Shown piece by piece: positions 1 through 10,709 of a stretch of DNA of 64,000 nucleotides; position 1 is the first letter of the stretch; the number at the start of each line of letters is the position of its first letter. A program made the translations under genes and the position numbers. The stretch spans positions 4,629,096 through 4,693,095 of the forward strand of contig NC_087080.1 of the NCBI RefSeq assembly GCF_026151205.1. Reading direction: 5' to 3'. Below the pieces are notes generated by a model. The model worked only from the letters and a program-made list of their open reading frames with translations, was not told where the DNA came from and made no database searches. The stretch is from Bolinopsis microptera. Lineage: Eukaryota; Ctenophora; Tentaculata; Lobata; Bolinopsidae.

Positions 1-54
1 ATAGCAAATCCGTTATGGGGGGGAAGAGAGAGCGAAAGTGGGAGAGAAGAAGAC

Positions 55-790
55 ACTTAAGGGGACATATACAAAAAGCTTTTATGTTCTGAACAGGCTG
101 TAACTTCATATTAAGAAAGTAGACATTAAAACAATAAGATTTGATACATTAAAAATTATTTTTGAGGAACCGCACTTTCGAAAAAATAAATATTTTCTTT
201 TTCGAAAAAGATTCGTCTACTAAAAGATTCGTCTTACCAAGCTGATTACGATCCTGTAAAAATTATTTCAAAAAAACTGATACTTTTTGAGTTATAGGCA
301 TTTTAAACCTTAAATCTGCCATGTTTGGCCCTTTTTTACGATGAATTTTACTAAGTCGTTTAGGCCACATTTTATACCTTAAAACTCAAAACTGAGAGAA
401 ATCCTGTTCCAAAAAAGTTGGATATGATCATCAGCTACACTCACAAGAATTTTTAAAGCGATATCTTATGACCTGGGTGAATGGTAAAATATACAACTTT
501 GATTTTTACAAAAATTTTAATTTTGCTTCTTTCGACCTTGTTTGGTCTGTAACTTCGTCATCTATATTTTAATTATAAAATCCTTTGAGGGACTTCTTGT
601 ACGGAGTGTAAGTAATGTTCAGTAAAAAAATCAAAATTTTCGAAAAAGAAAATATTTATTTTTTCGAAAGTGCGGTTCCTCAAAAATAATTTTTAATGTA
701 TCAAATCTTATTGTTTTAATGTCTACTTTCTTAATATGAAGTTACAGCCTGTTCAGAATATAAAAGCTTTTTGTATATGTCCCCTTAAGT
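55..790. mobile_element. Foldback (MITE-like) element with 154-bp terminal inverted repeats
   Basis: Bases 55-208 and 637-790 are near-perfect inverted copies, both ending in ACTTAAGGGGACAT, around a central segment of about 430 bp without a plausible gene. The structure is that of a non-autonomous foldback or MITE element. No clear target-site duplication is visible in the flanks, so the outer limits rest on the end of the inverted match. Confidence 0.8.
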
Positions 791-1417
791 ATTACATTTT
801 GGGTCACAAAATGATCAATTAAACCAATTACCACCGACCGATTTAAAAAAACCTTAATCATTTGGCTTCGTCATAGTTTTGTCGGGTTTTGTCGAAACTA
901 CTTACTGAAAAAACCAGTCCGATAACTTTAACCGTTTTCTTGATTAAGCCGTTCGGAAATTACACACGAACGAACGAACACACACATTTTTAGATTATTA
1001 GTATAGATAATATTCATTATCTGAATTAAATTAGCACCCTAAACTGAATTAAAGCGTTTACTATTTAATTGTATTAACAATTAGACGCGACTATTCACAG
1101 TGGATTTTACCTTGATTAATTGTTTTCCCAACAAAATCGTTCTGTTAGCTAGCAGTGCCGCAGTAACTACTGTTTACTAATGTACTAATGTTCTAATGTA
1201 CTAATGTACAAACGTTATAATGTACTTATGTACTAATTTACTTATGTACTTATGTTCTAATGTACTAATTTACTTATGTTCTAATGTACTAATGTACTAA
1301 TGTACTAATGTACTAATGTACTAATGTAATAATGTACTCATGTACTAATGTACTAATGTACTAATGTACTAATGTAATAATGTACTAATGTACGTTTTAA
1401 CAAACATTCCACCAGAC
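791..1417. repeat. Upstream region with octamer repeat (about 1175-1393)
   Basis: The last 220 bp before the first gene are an imperfect tandem array of the octamer GTACTAAT with point variants. It ends about 25 bp before the start codon at 1418. The rest is AT-rich with no gene seen. Any promoter must lie here, but no convincing TATA or initiator element was identified. Confidence 0.75.
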
Positions 1418-4400
1418 ATGTCGTTTAAGAGGGTATGTATGTTCCTTATGTTCGAGGTGATAGTGACTATTCCCACTGCTATCATGATCTACTGGCTGTT
1501 ATCTCTTCATACTGACAACTTCACTGGAGATAACATGCTGTGAGTCTTTTGTTATTTAGTTAATAAATATATTTATTTGTTAATTTATTCAAGTAATTCA
1601 GTCAAATATAATTTTAGCTTTTTCTGTGTGGACTTATATAGTTATAAATTATATAAACATGCTGCGAGTCTTTACTTAGATTAATCTTAGATTTTACTTT
1701 CATTATTCAATAGAGCCTGATTTGTCTTTGAGTTCCCATATATAATTTGAATACCCGCAGAGTGTACCTACACGGAATAGTGATGATGTTCGCGTTCACG
1801 TACCTGCTCGCGCAGGGTATCGCGCTAGTGCGCGTGTGTCCCAGTTCCCGGCACTGTGCCAGAATAACCCACTCCATCTTCAACACTTTGTCTTTACTGT
1901 TTGGTATTGCGGGACTTATCCTTATTATCAGCTACAAGTCTGAGAATAACGTGAGTTTTATTCGGGGGTCACATGGGTAATACTACCATGGCTACACTAC
2001 AACTCACACTATCATGGGTAACGCTAGTAATTGTCCAACTTTCTTTATGGTTGTTGGGACCGGTATAAAATTTTCGGGAATAAAATATTATTAGACACAA
2101 TAAATGCGCTGTATCAGATAAAAAAGTTGTTTTAAAGTTTTAATAACCTTTTAACAATTTGTAATAGTCTTGTAATGACCTTTTAATATAACTTTTTAAT
2201 ATAGCCTTTTAATAACTATTTAATATAGATTTTTAATAACTTTTTAATATAGCCTTTAAACAACTTTTTAATAACTTTTTAATAACTTTTTAATACATTT
2301 TAAAAAACTTTTTAATACATTTTTAACAACTTTTTAACAACTACTTCTCAGAAAACACATCTCTACTCACTGCACAGTTGGTGTGGAATTCTTCTGCTCT
2401 TAATTCTAGTGATACAGTTTATGGGGGGTTGTATTGTGCTACAGTCATGTTGTAAAGGTCAGTAAATGTATTCTTGTTCATAGAAATAAACAAGAAATTT
2501 AAAATCAATACATTCTTACAGTCGTGCCTTTTTATCTATCAGCCGCTGACTGAGATAATTTGTTATCATAACTGAATTTGTAAAATTGTGATTTTGTCAG
2601 GTGCGTCGCTGAAGTCGAGACTGAACTACGTTCCAAACCATGTTGCTATGGGAACAGCAGTGTTGCTGTTAGCAGCAGTTTGTGTTATTAGTGGAGTTGT
2701 TAACCTCAAGGTTTGTTTCTTTTTTAACGCTCATTTCTTAAGATATTGATAGAATTGTTATTTTAGTCCTTTCTTAAATTATATTCAAAAGTTGGGCCTT
2801 ATCCATCCTTATCCATATCACATTCGTCTTATCATTGTGATTCTAAATGTGTTTTGCTAAACCTTAGTCTTTACCTCTTGCCTTATTCTTAGATGTTCTT
2901 GATTCTTGGTGCTTTGCTTTGTAATCATCTCTTTTTATTCTCAAAAAGTCAAAGGTGAACCTTGCGGTGCGACTACGAAATCACAAAATGTAATAGTGCA
3001 AAAATTATTACCAAATAGAATTAGCTCGAGAAAAAATAATTTTGACTCGCAGCAGGCAACTTCTAACATTGAGGCAGTAAAATCATCCTAATACTCTTGA
3101 TTGCTGAGAATTATAATTTTGAATAAATAACTAAATATTAATAAATAGTCCATAAAATCTTTTGCTCTGAGGCCTGGTTTAGATAACATTCAGTTACTTT
3201 GCTTCCACTTATGTTAATTTTATACAATAAACATGTAAATTGTAAACACGGAAAAAAAATATAAGTTGTGAGTTATTGTCATAATACAATATATACAAAA
3301 TATATAATATGATATATCATTAACATATGCGACATAATAGGTTCTTATATTCTAATTTCAAATAACCACAGAAGAGTATATTGCCGGGAGAACGCAGCGG
3401 CGTTCCTTCAAAAAGGAAACATAATAAACCTCTATCCGTTAGTTTGCGCTTTAATACTCGCGTTCGCCTCACGCTTTATTTGGGTTAGCTGCAAACTCTA
3501 GTATAGTCGGCAGTCGCCTCACGCTTTATTTGGGTTCGCTGCAAAGTTACTCTAGTATAGTCGGCAGTCGCCTCACGCTTTATTTGGGTTAGCTGCAAAC
3601 TCTAGAGTGGTCACCTTTAATACTCGCCTTCGCCTCACGCCTCACGAGGTGCTGCATAGTTATTGAAGCAATATGGTGAAAAATCATCTTTTATTAGCCA
3701 TTTTATGATTTAGTTCAACCACTTTAATAATTTGTATTTTCACGGTGTGTTCACTCAACATTTTAAGCATTTTTCTTGCAGCACATGGCTTTAAGCAACT
3801 TTGTAATGCTAAGAAAGAAAGTTCTGGAAAACTATCAAAATTCAATAATTTCTGGGATTAGTTGCAAATATTTTTACCACTGATCGGTGGTAAATAGACG
3901 AAATAAACATTATTATAAGCCTGACGAATAAGGACGCCAAACAAATAGCAGCTGTATAATGTATACTTATTATTTAACCTTAGCTATCTGAGTCTCAACT
4001 CACTATATTATATTGCTATATCGCTGACTACGCACTCTTTTAATTATATTAATTACAAAATTACTGAACCCATCTCTTATCGGCACACTTCATCACGCAA
4101 CATAATATAACTAGATTGAGTTAATGAAAATAACAAGTATTAACTGCCAGGAGTATATAGGGGTAGCTCGGCAGGAAGATAAGAGCCTAGATTTCGAGAA
4201 CTCCCTGCTGAACCTCATGGCAGGCTCTGCTCTCCTCGTGTTTGTGATTATATTGTGTATAGCTGTGTCTCGGAGATCCCGTAAAAGTGGGCTCGGTTCT
4301 GAGGAGTCAATGGGAGGTTTGTAGCTTCTTTTATTATATTTTATTTAGTAAGTTTTATTTAGTGTAATCTATAGAGACTGTTACACAACATCTCTGTTTC

Positions 4401-7400
4401 TGAACCGATCCCCTTCGACCCCAATTGAATTATACCAATTTTGAATATTTATACATCTATACTCCGTAAGAATTCCCAATTATCAATATGATTGGTTGTG
4501 ATCTACCCAAATTGTACATAGCACTGTTACCATGGTGACATGATGCTATATATAGCACTGTTACCATAGTAACATGATGCTATATATAGCACTGTTACCA
4601 TGGTAACATGATGCTATATATAGCACTGTTACCATGGTAACATGATGCTATATATAGCACTGTTACCATAGTAACATGATGCTATATATAGCACTGTTAC
4701 CATGGTAACATGATGCTATATATAACACTGTTACCATGGTAACATGATGCTATATATAGCACTGTTACCATGGTAACATGATGCTATATATAGCACTGTT
4801 ACCATGGTAACATGATGCTATATATAGCACTGTTACCATGGTAACATGATGCTATATATAGCACTGTTACCATGGTAACATGATGCTATATATAACACGG
4901 TTACCATGGTAACATGATGCTATATATAACACGGTTACCATGGTAACATGATGCTATATATAACACTGTTACCATGGTAACATGATGCTATATATAACAC
5001 TGTTACCATGGTGACATGATGCTATATATAGCACTGTTACCATGGTAACATGATGCTATATATAGCACTGTTACCATGGTAACATGATGCTATATATAGC
5101 ACTGTTACCATGGTAACATGATGCTATATATAGCACTGTTACCATAGTAACACGATGCTATATATAGCACTGTTACCATGGTAACATGATGCTATATATA
5201 ACACGGTTACCATAGTAACATGATGCTATATATAACACGGTTACCATGGTAACATGATGCTATATATAGCACTGTTACCATGGTAACATGATGCTATATA
5301 TAACACTGTTACCATGGTAACATGATGCTATATATAGCACTGTTACCATGGTAACATGATGCTATATATAACACTGTTACCATGGTAACATGATGCTATA
5401 TATAGCACTGTTACCATGGTAACATGTTTGTAGAAGAAGAAGTTGTCTGGCCTCATGTTATCATAAACCCCGGGAAAGAAGCATTTGTACTTGTCCCACC
5501 CACCAAAGGTAGCATGTCTTGTAACCATAGTAACCATATGTAACATCTCTTGTTACAAAGAATTACGCAAATCCTGGGAATGTTACAAAGAATCAAAATA
5601 CTTGTATTCATTCACTTGCAAGCAACTTACCAGAAATTATGAATATATTCTTGTTGATGATCGAGTTCTGATTCAGTTGTATGTTAATATGATTACTTTT
5701 GGTCGAAAAGGTGCTCTGTTTGACATGTTGTTTAATGTTTTACTGTTGAACTGCAGTATGAATCCCGCATTTTACAGAACAAATCCTGTGATTTGCAGAA
5801 CAAAACCCGCGGTTTATAAAATTCAGAATTCCTTCCTACTTCTGTGCAAGTTCTGCTGTCGCTATAACTCTTTAACTTTATAATACCATATGACCCGGGA
5901 TATTATGCATTGTTTCTGTTGACCACCTGAGGTTTGTACTAAGTTGACTGCATTAACCTTAGTAACCATAGTAACCATAGTAACCATAGTAACCATAGTA
6001 ACCATAGTAACCATAGTAACCATAGTAACCTTAGTAACCATAGTAACCATAGTAACCTTAGTAACCATAGTAACCATAGTAACCTTAGTAACCATAGTAA
6101 CCTTAGTAACCATAGTAAGCATAGTAACCATAGTAACCATAGTAACCATAGTAACCACACTTACAGCAGGTAAGCTTAACTTTAGAGACGGCTCCTCCTC
6201 GGCAGCGCCTCACCCCAGATCAGACAAGTACAGGATTGAGTCCAGTGTCAAGTCTAAAAACATCAGTGAAGATACTGCTTACAGGTAAAATTAGTGAGGA
6301 AATCTTACTGGTTCCGTTGATAGCAAGTTTGTGATGTATTCCCCAGCATAATAGCAACTGTCATTACTTGAACATGTTATATTTCACTGAAACCGTTTTC
6401 TGATGCACACTGATCAGTGATTTCAGTTCGGGGCCGGGTTCTGCACACCCGCACAGCGAGAGATCTTTCTCCAGACCACGTGACTCAGAATTCAGACCAC
6501 GTGACTCAGAATCCAGACCACGTGACTCAGAATCCAGACCACGTGACTCAGAATCCAGACCACGTGACTCAGAATCCAGACCACGTGACCCAGAATCCAG
6601 ACCACGTGACTTAGTGGACCAGGCTGCCATGTCACAGAGGAGAGACGTTGAACCTCCGCAACCTAGGAGAGGATCCGCCAACTTACCTCGCAGAGATAGG
6701 TAACACTAGACAGGCTCACGTGGGGGTTGTTAATTCTATGGAGGAGGGGATATTTGTAGGCTTCGTTTGTACTTGGGGGATCAGATGGGGAGATAGGGAC
6801 GGGGGTATCGTTTGATGAAGCTGAGTTATACGATTTGTCCTTAGAAACCATTGTGACAGTGACACCAAGGCTCTACATTTGATGACTGTTGACACACATC
6901 TTGTTACAGTGGTCACAGAGACGGTGGACCCCACTCTCCTAGAGGACCCCACTCTCCTATAGGACCCCACTCTTCTCCAGCTCCTCGGCTATCAGACGTA
7001 GATGGAGAGCCCACTTCTCCTGGCAGAACGAGTCTCAGATCACAGAGGTCTCAAAGAGACACTTATAGAAACCACGGTTAGTTCGTCAGAGCTTTTGTAA
7101 GATTGGTGATATTATATCTTAAACTTAGTGTGTCGTAGTATCTGCGTCGAGATCTTAAACCGAAATAACGGAAGATGATTTTAGTTTCTTCCAATTAATC
7201 TTTTCACTCCTGTTCCCATCTATACTATTATACAATTAACTTCTGGGTAATACTTAATTCAACCAGAACCACCCACGTCACCAACAGTCAGGAGTCCCGA
7301 TCCGAGGGACATGTCTCGTCGACCTTCATTTCCTCCCGTCACTCCCGGACATTACCCCCAACGTCACCCCAGCTCTGGTCACCAACCCCGTCCTCCTGCT

Positions 7401-9109
7401 CCAGACTACCCTAGATCCGATCCTTCTTATCAGTTACCTTATCACGAGCCACCACTCGACCAGTCACGTGATATCACGGCACGTGGTCACCAGGGAAACA
7501 CACTCGACCAGTCACGTGATATCACGGCACGTGGTCACCAGGGAAACACACTCGACCAGTCACGTGATATCACGGCACGTGGTCACCAGGGAAACACACT
7601 ATCCTCGCCTGATATTCCGCCCCTTTTCGAGAACAATGTGTCTCATCTCCGGTCCTCCAGAAGGGGGGTGCCACCTCCTCTTGACATGTCGCCCCCCGTC
7701 CAGTTCGCTCCTGTTAACGTTGTCAATCCCTTCCCTTCTCGATATGGTGGACAGGTGATACTTTTTATGTATTTTAATATTTTGTTTATAGAATATATGT
7801 GAATAAGATTTTAGAGTGTTTTGATTTAGTTATGAAGAAGTTGACCTGAAAAATATTCTAAGATCGATAGCTAATATAGCATAAAATTGCCATAACACCC
7901 TCTCCTTTTCCAGAATTATAAATTATCATCTCTTTATCAGGCACCCCAGAACGAGGACCTGAAACAGTCACCAATGTACAGTCCTGACCACACTCCATCA
8001 GATAGATACAATCCTAGCTACCCTGACCAGCCCTCCAACCCGCTGATCCAACCCGCTTATAACCATGACAACCCGCAAATCCAACCCGCTTATATCCACG
8101 AAAACCCGCAATCTCCGCCCTACAGCCCGCAACAGCAGACCACCACATTCAACGCCAGACCCCCCGGAAGACACCAGGTTGCCAGGCAACACAGGCACCA
8201 AGTTAGGCGAGCTAAAGTCGAGAAGGTTTCATTCTAGTTCTTACTACTAAACTACTAGTTCTTTGCAAGAACATTTTAACTGCATCAAAGTCCAAAGATA
8301 TCAGCTCTACAAGCCTCTATAAAAATGTATAATGTATAATGTATAATGTTTAATGTATAATCCTCCCTGCTCAGGCTAACCTAGAGTTAAAACGACCGGT
8401 AACACCTCCTGCTAGTTCTTACACGGAATCTCTGGCTCCTGCTCGAGTCAGTACCAGCCCTCTCCAGATATCCTCTCCTGAGTCTATACCGGACGTTGAT
8501 AGTTCTGTTCTGAGGTGCGTGTTTTGGCTATGGGTCACGGATTTTAACCAGCTTTTATATATTTGACCTGCGAACGTTTGACGTGCTCTCAAGTTTTTGA
8601 ACGCGTTTAACCATAGGTCCCCTGGAACCATTGCTTAAACGGACATTAACGTCCCAATTCACTATTTCTGAAACCCCTCCCTCCCTCCCTCCTCCCTCCC
8701 TCCCTCCCTCCCTCCCCCCTCCCTCCCTCCCTCCCTCCCTCCCTCCCTCCCTCCCTCCCTCCCTCCCTCCCCCCTCCCTCCCTCCCTCCCTCCCTCCCTC
8801 CCTCCCTCCCTCCCTCCCTCCCTCCCTCCCTCCCTCCCTCCCTCCCTCCCTCCCTCCCTCCCTCCCCCCCTCCCTCCCTCCCTCCCTCCCTCCCTCCCTC
8901 CCTCCCTCCCTCCCTCCCTCCCTCCCTCCCTCACTTTTTCTTCTTACAGTGAAGATGTAGATGGTCCAGCTCCAAGGCGAGGTAGGACTAGTTATCGTAA
9001 TGCAGTGAGAGATGATGATCCCCCTCCCCTCGTACCTCCTCCTCCGCAACAGTTCGAGATGATAAGAGGTGGTTCTAAGGACGATGATCAGGGCATTTGT
9101 TGGTTATAG
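1418..9109 (+). CDS. Cytochrome b561 family transmembrane reductase with long disordered cytoplasmic tail
   Basis: Thirteen exons join in phase: 1418-1539, 1761-1950, 2352-2457, 2601-2710, 4151-4316, 5434-5508, 6167-6284, 6427-6699, 6910-7076, 7267-7754, 7941-8225, 8375-8514, 8950-9109. All introns are GT-AG and the total of 2400 nt gives 799 residues. Residues 1-230 are a six-helix cytochrome b561 core. The four expected haem histidines are H45, H78, H112 (in LYSLHSWCGI, a family hallmark) and H153, spaced as in vertebrate CYB561. The family passes electrons from ascorbate across membranes, usually in vesicles, lysosomes or plasma membrane. Residues from about 232 onward are Pro/Arg/Ser/Asp-rich and probably disordered, with a 7-residue repeat (RPRDSES, seven copies) and a 16-residue repeat (three copies). 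Animal members usually end soon after helix 6, so the tail of roughly 565 residues is exceptional. An alternative early stop at 4322 (reading through the exon-5 donor) would give a conventional 233-residue form. Confidence 0.87.
3465..3650. repeat. Roughly 50-bp tandem repeat in intron 4 of the cytochrome b561 gene
   Basis: Three copies beginning CGCCTCACGCTTTATTTGGG start at about 3465, 3515 and 3569, followed by a degenerate copy. They lie in the 1.4-kb intron between exons 4 and 5. Nothing else is recognisable in that intron; a small open frame at 2906-3091 has no coding support. Confidence 0.75.
4521..5425. repeat. 34-bp minisatellite (about 27 copies), each copy an RFX X-box-like palindrome
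   Basis: Each 34-bp unit contains two palindromes, GTTACCATGGTAAC and GCTATATATAGC. The first fits the RFX X-box consensus GTNRCC-N(0-3)-RGYAAC. Variants are mostly ATAG for ATGG or GTGAC for GTAAC. The array fills most of intron 5 and stops 8 bp before the acceptor of exon 6. Whether any RFX protein binds it is unknown. Confidence 0.95.
5957..6157. repeat. 9-bp minisatellite GTAACCATA in intron 6
   Basis: About 22 tandem copies of GTAACCATA with CTTA and CATA variants end about 10 bp before the exon-7 acceptor. Open frames through it on both strands are repeat artefacts. The unit resembles half of the X-box-like palindrome in the preceding intron. Confidence 0.93.
6473..6613 (+). repeat. 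21-bp coding repeat (RPRDSES) in exon 8
   Basis: Seven in-frame copies of a 21-bp unit begin at 6473 and encode Arg-Pro-Arg-Asp-Ser-Glu-Ser with small changes. Each contains CACGTG. The repeat lies in the cytoplasmic tail of the cytochrome b561 protein. Confidence 0.9.
7455..7598 (+). repeat. 48-bp coding repeat (three identical copies) in exon 10
   Basis: Copies start at 7455, 7503 and 7551 and encode 16 residues beginning LDQSRDITARGHQG. The period is a multiple of three, so length variation would keep the frame open. Near-identity of the copies suggests recent expansion. Confidence 0.93.
8678..8932. repeat. (TCCC)n polypyrimidine tract in intron 12
   Basis: About 255 bp of nearly pure CCCT/TCCC on the coding strand ends 17 bp before the acceptor of the last exon. 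The opposite strand is a GGGA tract. Such mirror-symmetric tracts can form triplex or quadruplex structures. The Pro/Leu- and Gly/Glu-rich open frames across it are artefacts. Confidence 0.95.
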
Positions 9110-10709
9110 TTTTAGATTTTGATCATCGTGAAACCCTCATGTAGTTAGTAGCAATGTCTCATTAAACATGCCGGTAGATGTTTACAATTTCGGAGGCATT
9201 TGCTTATTTTTTATTATGAACTTTCATCAAATATTTGTATATTGATGCGTTAGTAAGTTGTATACATAGTTACAGAAAGGTGCGTTTTAGGACTGATACA
9301 TAATCATTATTACTCAATTAGTGAAATAATTTCACTTTAGACATTAGTGAAATCAGTCGCACAAGAAATCGAGAGATAAATTTGAGAATTATTATCATTC
9401 GGATATAAAGATAAACACGTTTAAAATGCACAATATAACATAGAATTTTTATTTTATTCCAAATTCTATGTCAGATAAATACGCTTTATTATATATTGAG
9501 ATATCGGGAAAGTGAATTACAAATATTGTGGACAATGATGTATATTATTGTTGGCAATGTTTGGTCCAACTAATAAACGATGATATTTATTACCTCAAGG
9601 TTAAATTCGTATTTTTCGCATATTCCGTTCGTTGTGAAATAACAACCACATTATACATTTGCTTGTAGTAATATTTCCTGTTTTATTTTGTTGTTCCTAC
9701 GGTACGCTAATTATTAAACAAAAAGCCATAGCTGCGATAAGAAATGCGGATTACGAAAGATGTGAAATAATATGGACGCGCACAAATTCGATCTCAGGAA
9801 CCATCATAAGAGCGGTGTCCGAGGTTGTTAATCAGTTTATTAGTTAATTGGCGAACGGTCAACTCCCGAAATTATGCTTCGATCATAAACGACGCTTGAC
9901 AAAATATGGTAAACAGTTTTTAAAATTCTTAGAAATCTGATCCACCAGAGTTAAAACCAAAAACCCTGCATATACATTAACTTATGATATAGCTTCAGCT
10001 GAGTTTGTGTTGACTGTTGAAACCATCGTCACACACTGTCCCTCCCTTGTAGTTGTATTATAGGAGTAGTCCAGACTCCAGATGTAGCTGCTATGTTTCC
10101 TTCTTCGTCCACTAAGTCTAAAGCAAATGGTATAGTAGGGTTCAACGAGTGCATGAAATTCAAAAGTCATAGAAATAACATTTTTAAAGATAAACAGATT
10201 TGGTATCGATAATTAAATGGTTATTTGAACTTAAAAACTAAAAGCAACTTGACTTCTGGACAATTTTTCCTCATCAAATTAGAACTACGTCACTCGGCAC
10301 AAAACTGCATCTTATACATTAACATATACAGGGTGTACCGCATAAAATATGACCGCATAAAATTTAACTAACTTTTATCGGAAATGTAGTTGAATTGTTA
10401 ATAACAATGAAAAATATGGTTAATATAGTTAAGCATTTTTATATACTCTTTTAAGAACATTTCAAATCTAAATGGTGGCGCCAACATGCAACCTTACGCC
10501 AATGATGTGCAGTACGGAGCTGTTTCACTTGGGATCAAACAAGGATTATATACGGGTACAAAATAGAGATCAGCTAGGTCGGGAGTTGTTTTGGTAAGTA
10601 CAACTAACTTTTTTTAAATACCGGCTATACAATATCATATAATATAGAATATTGAATATACTCAACTAATTTATATTCTGTAAGTGTAATTATTTTACAA
10701 ATGTACGTT
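9110..10709. other. Intergenic region between two convergent genes
   Basis: About 1.6 kb of AT-rich sequence separates the stop codon at 9107-9109 from the stop of the minus-strand metalloproteinase gene at 10710-10712. No gene is supported. A segment near 10030-10125 is open and coding-like on the minus strand in two frames, but no complete splice model could be built. Confidence 0.6.

Noticed and set aside
5485-5883. 132-residue plus-strand open frame overlapping exon 6
   Set aside because: Runs out of frame with exon 6 into the intron and lacks coding character; exon 6 joins its neighbours in another frame.
8555-9049. Long Gly/Glu/Arg-rich and Pro/Leu-rich open frames
   Set aside because: Translation of the (TCCC)n tract; the region is an intron of the cytochrome b561 gene.
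9659-9847. 62-residue open frame in the intergenic region
   Set aside because: Starts at TTG, no splice or family support.
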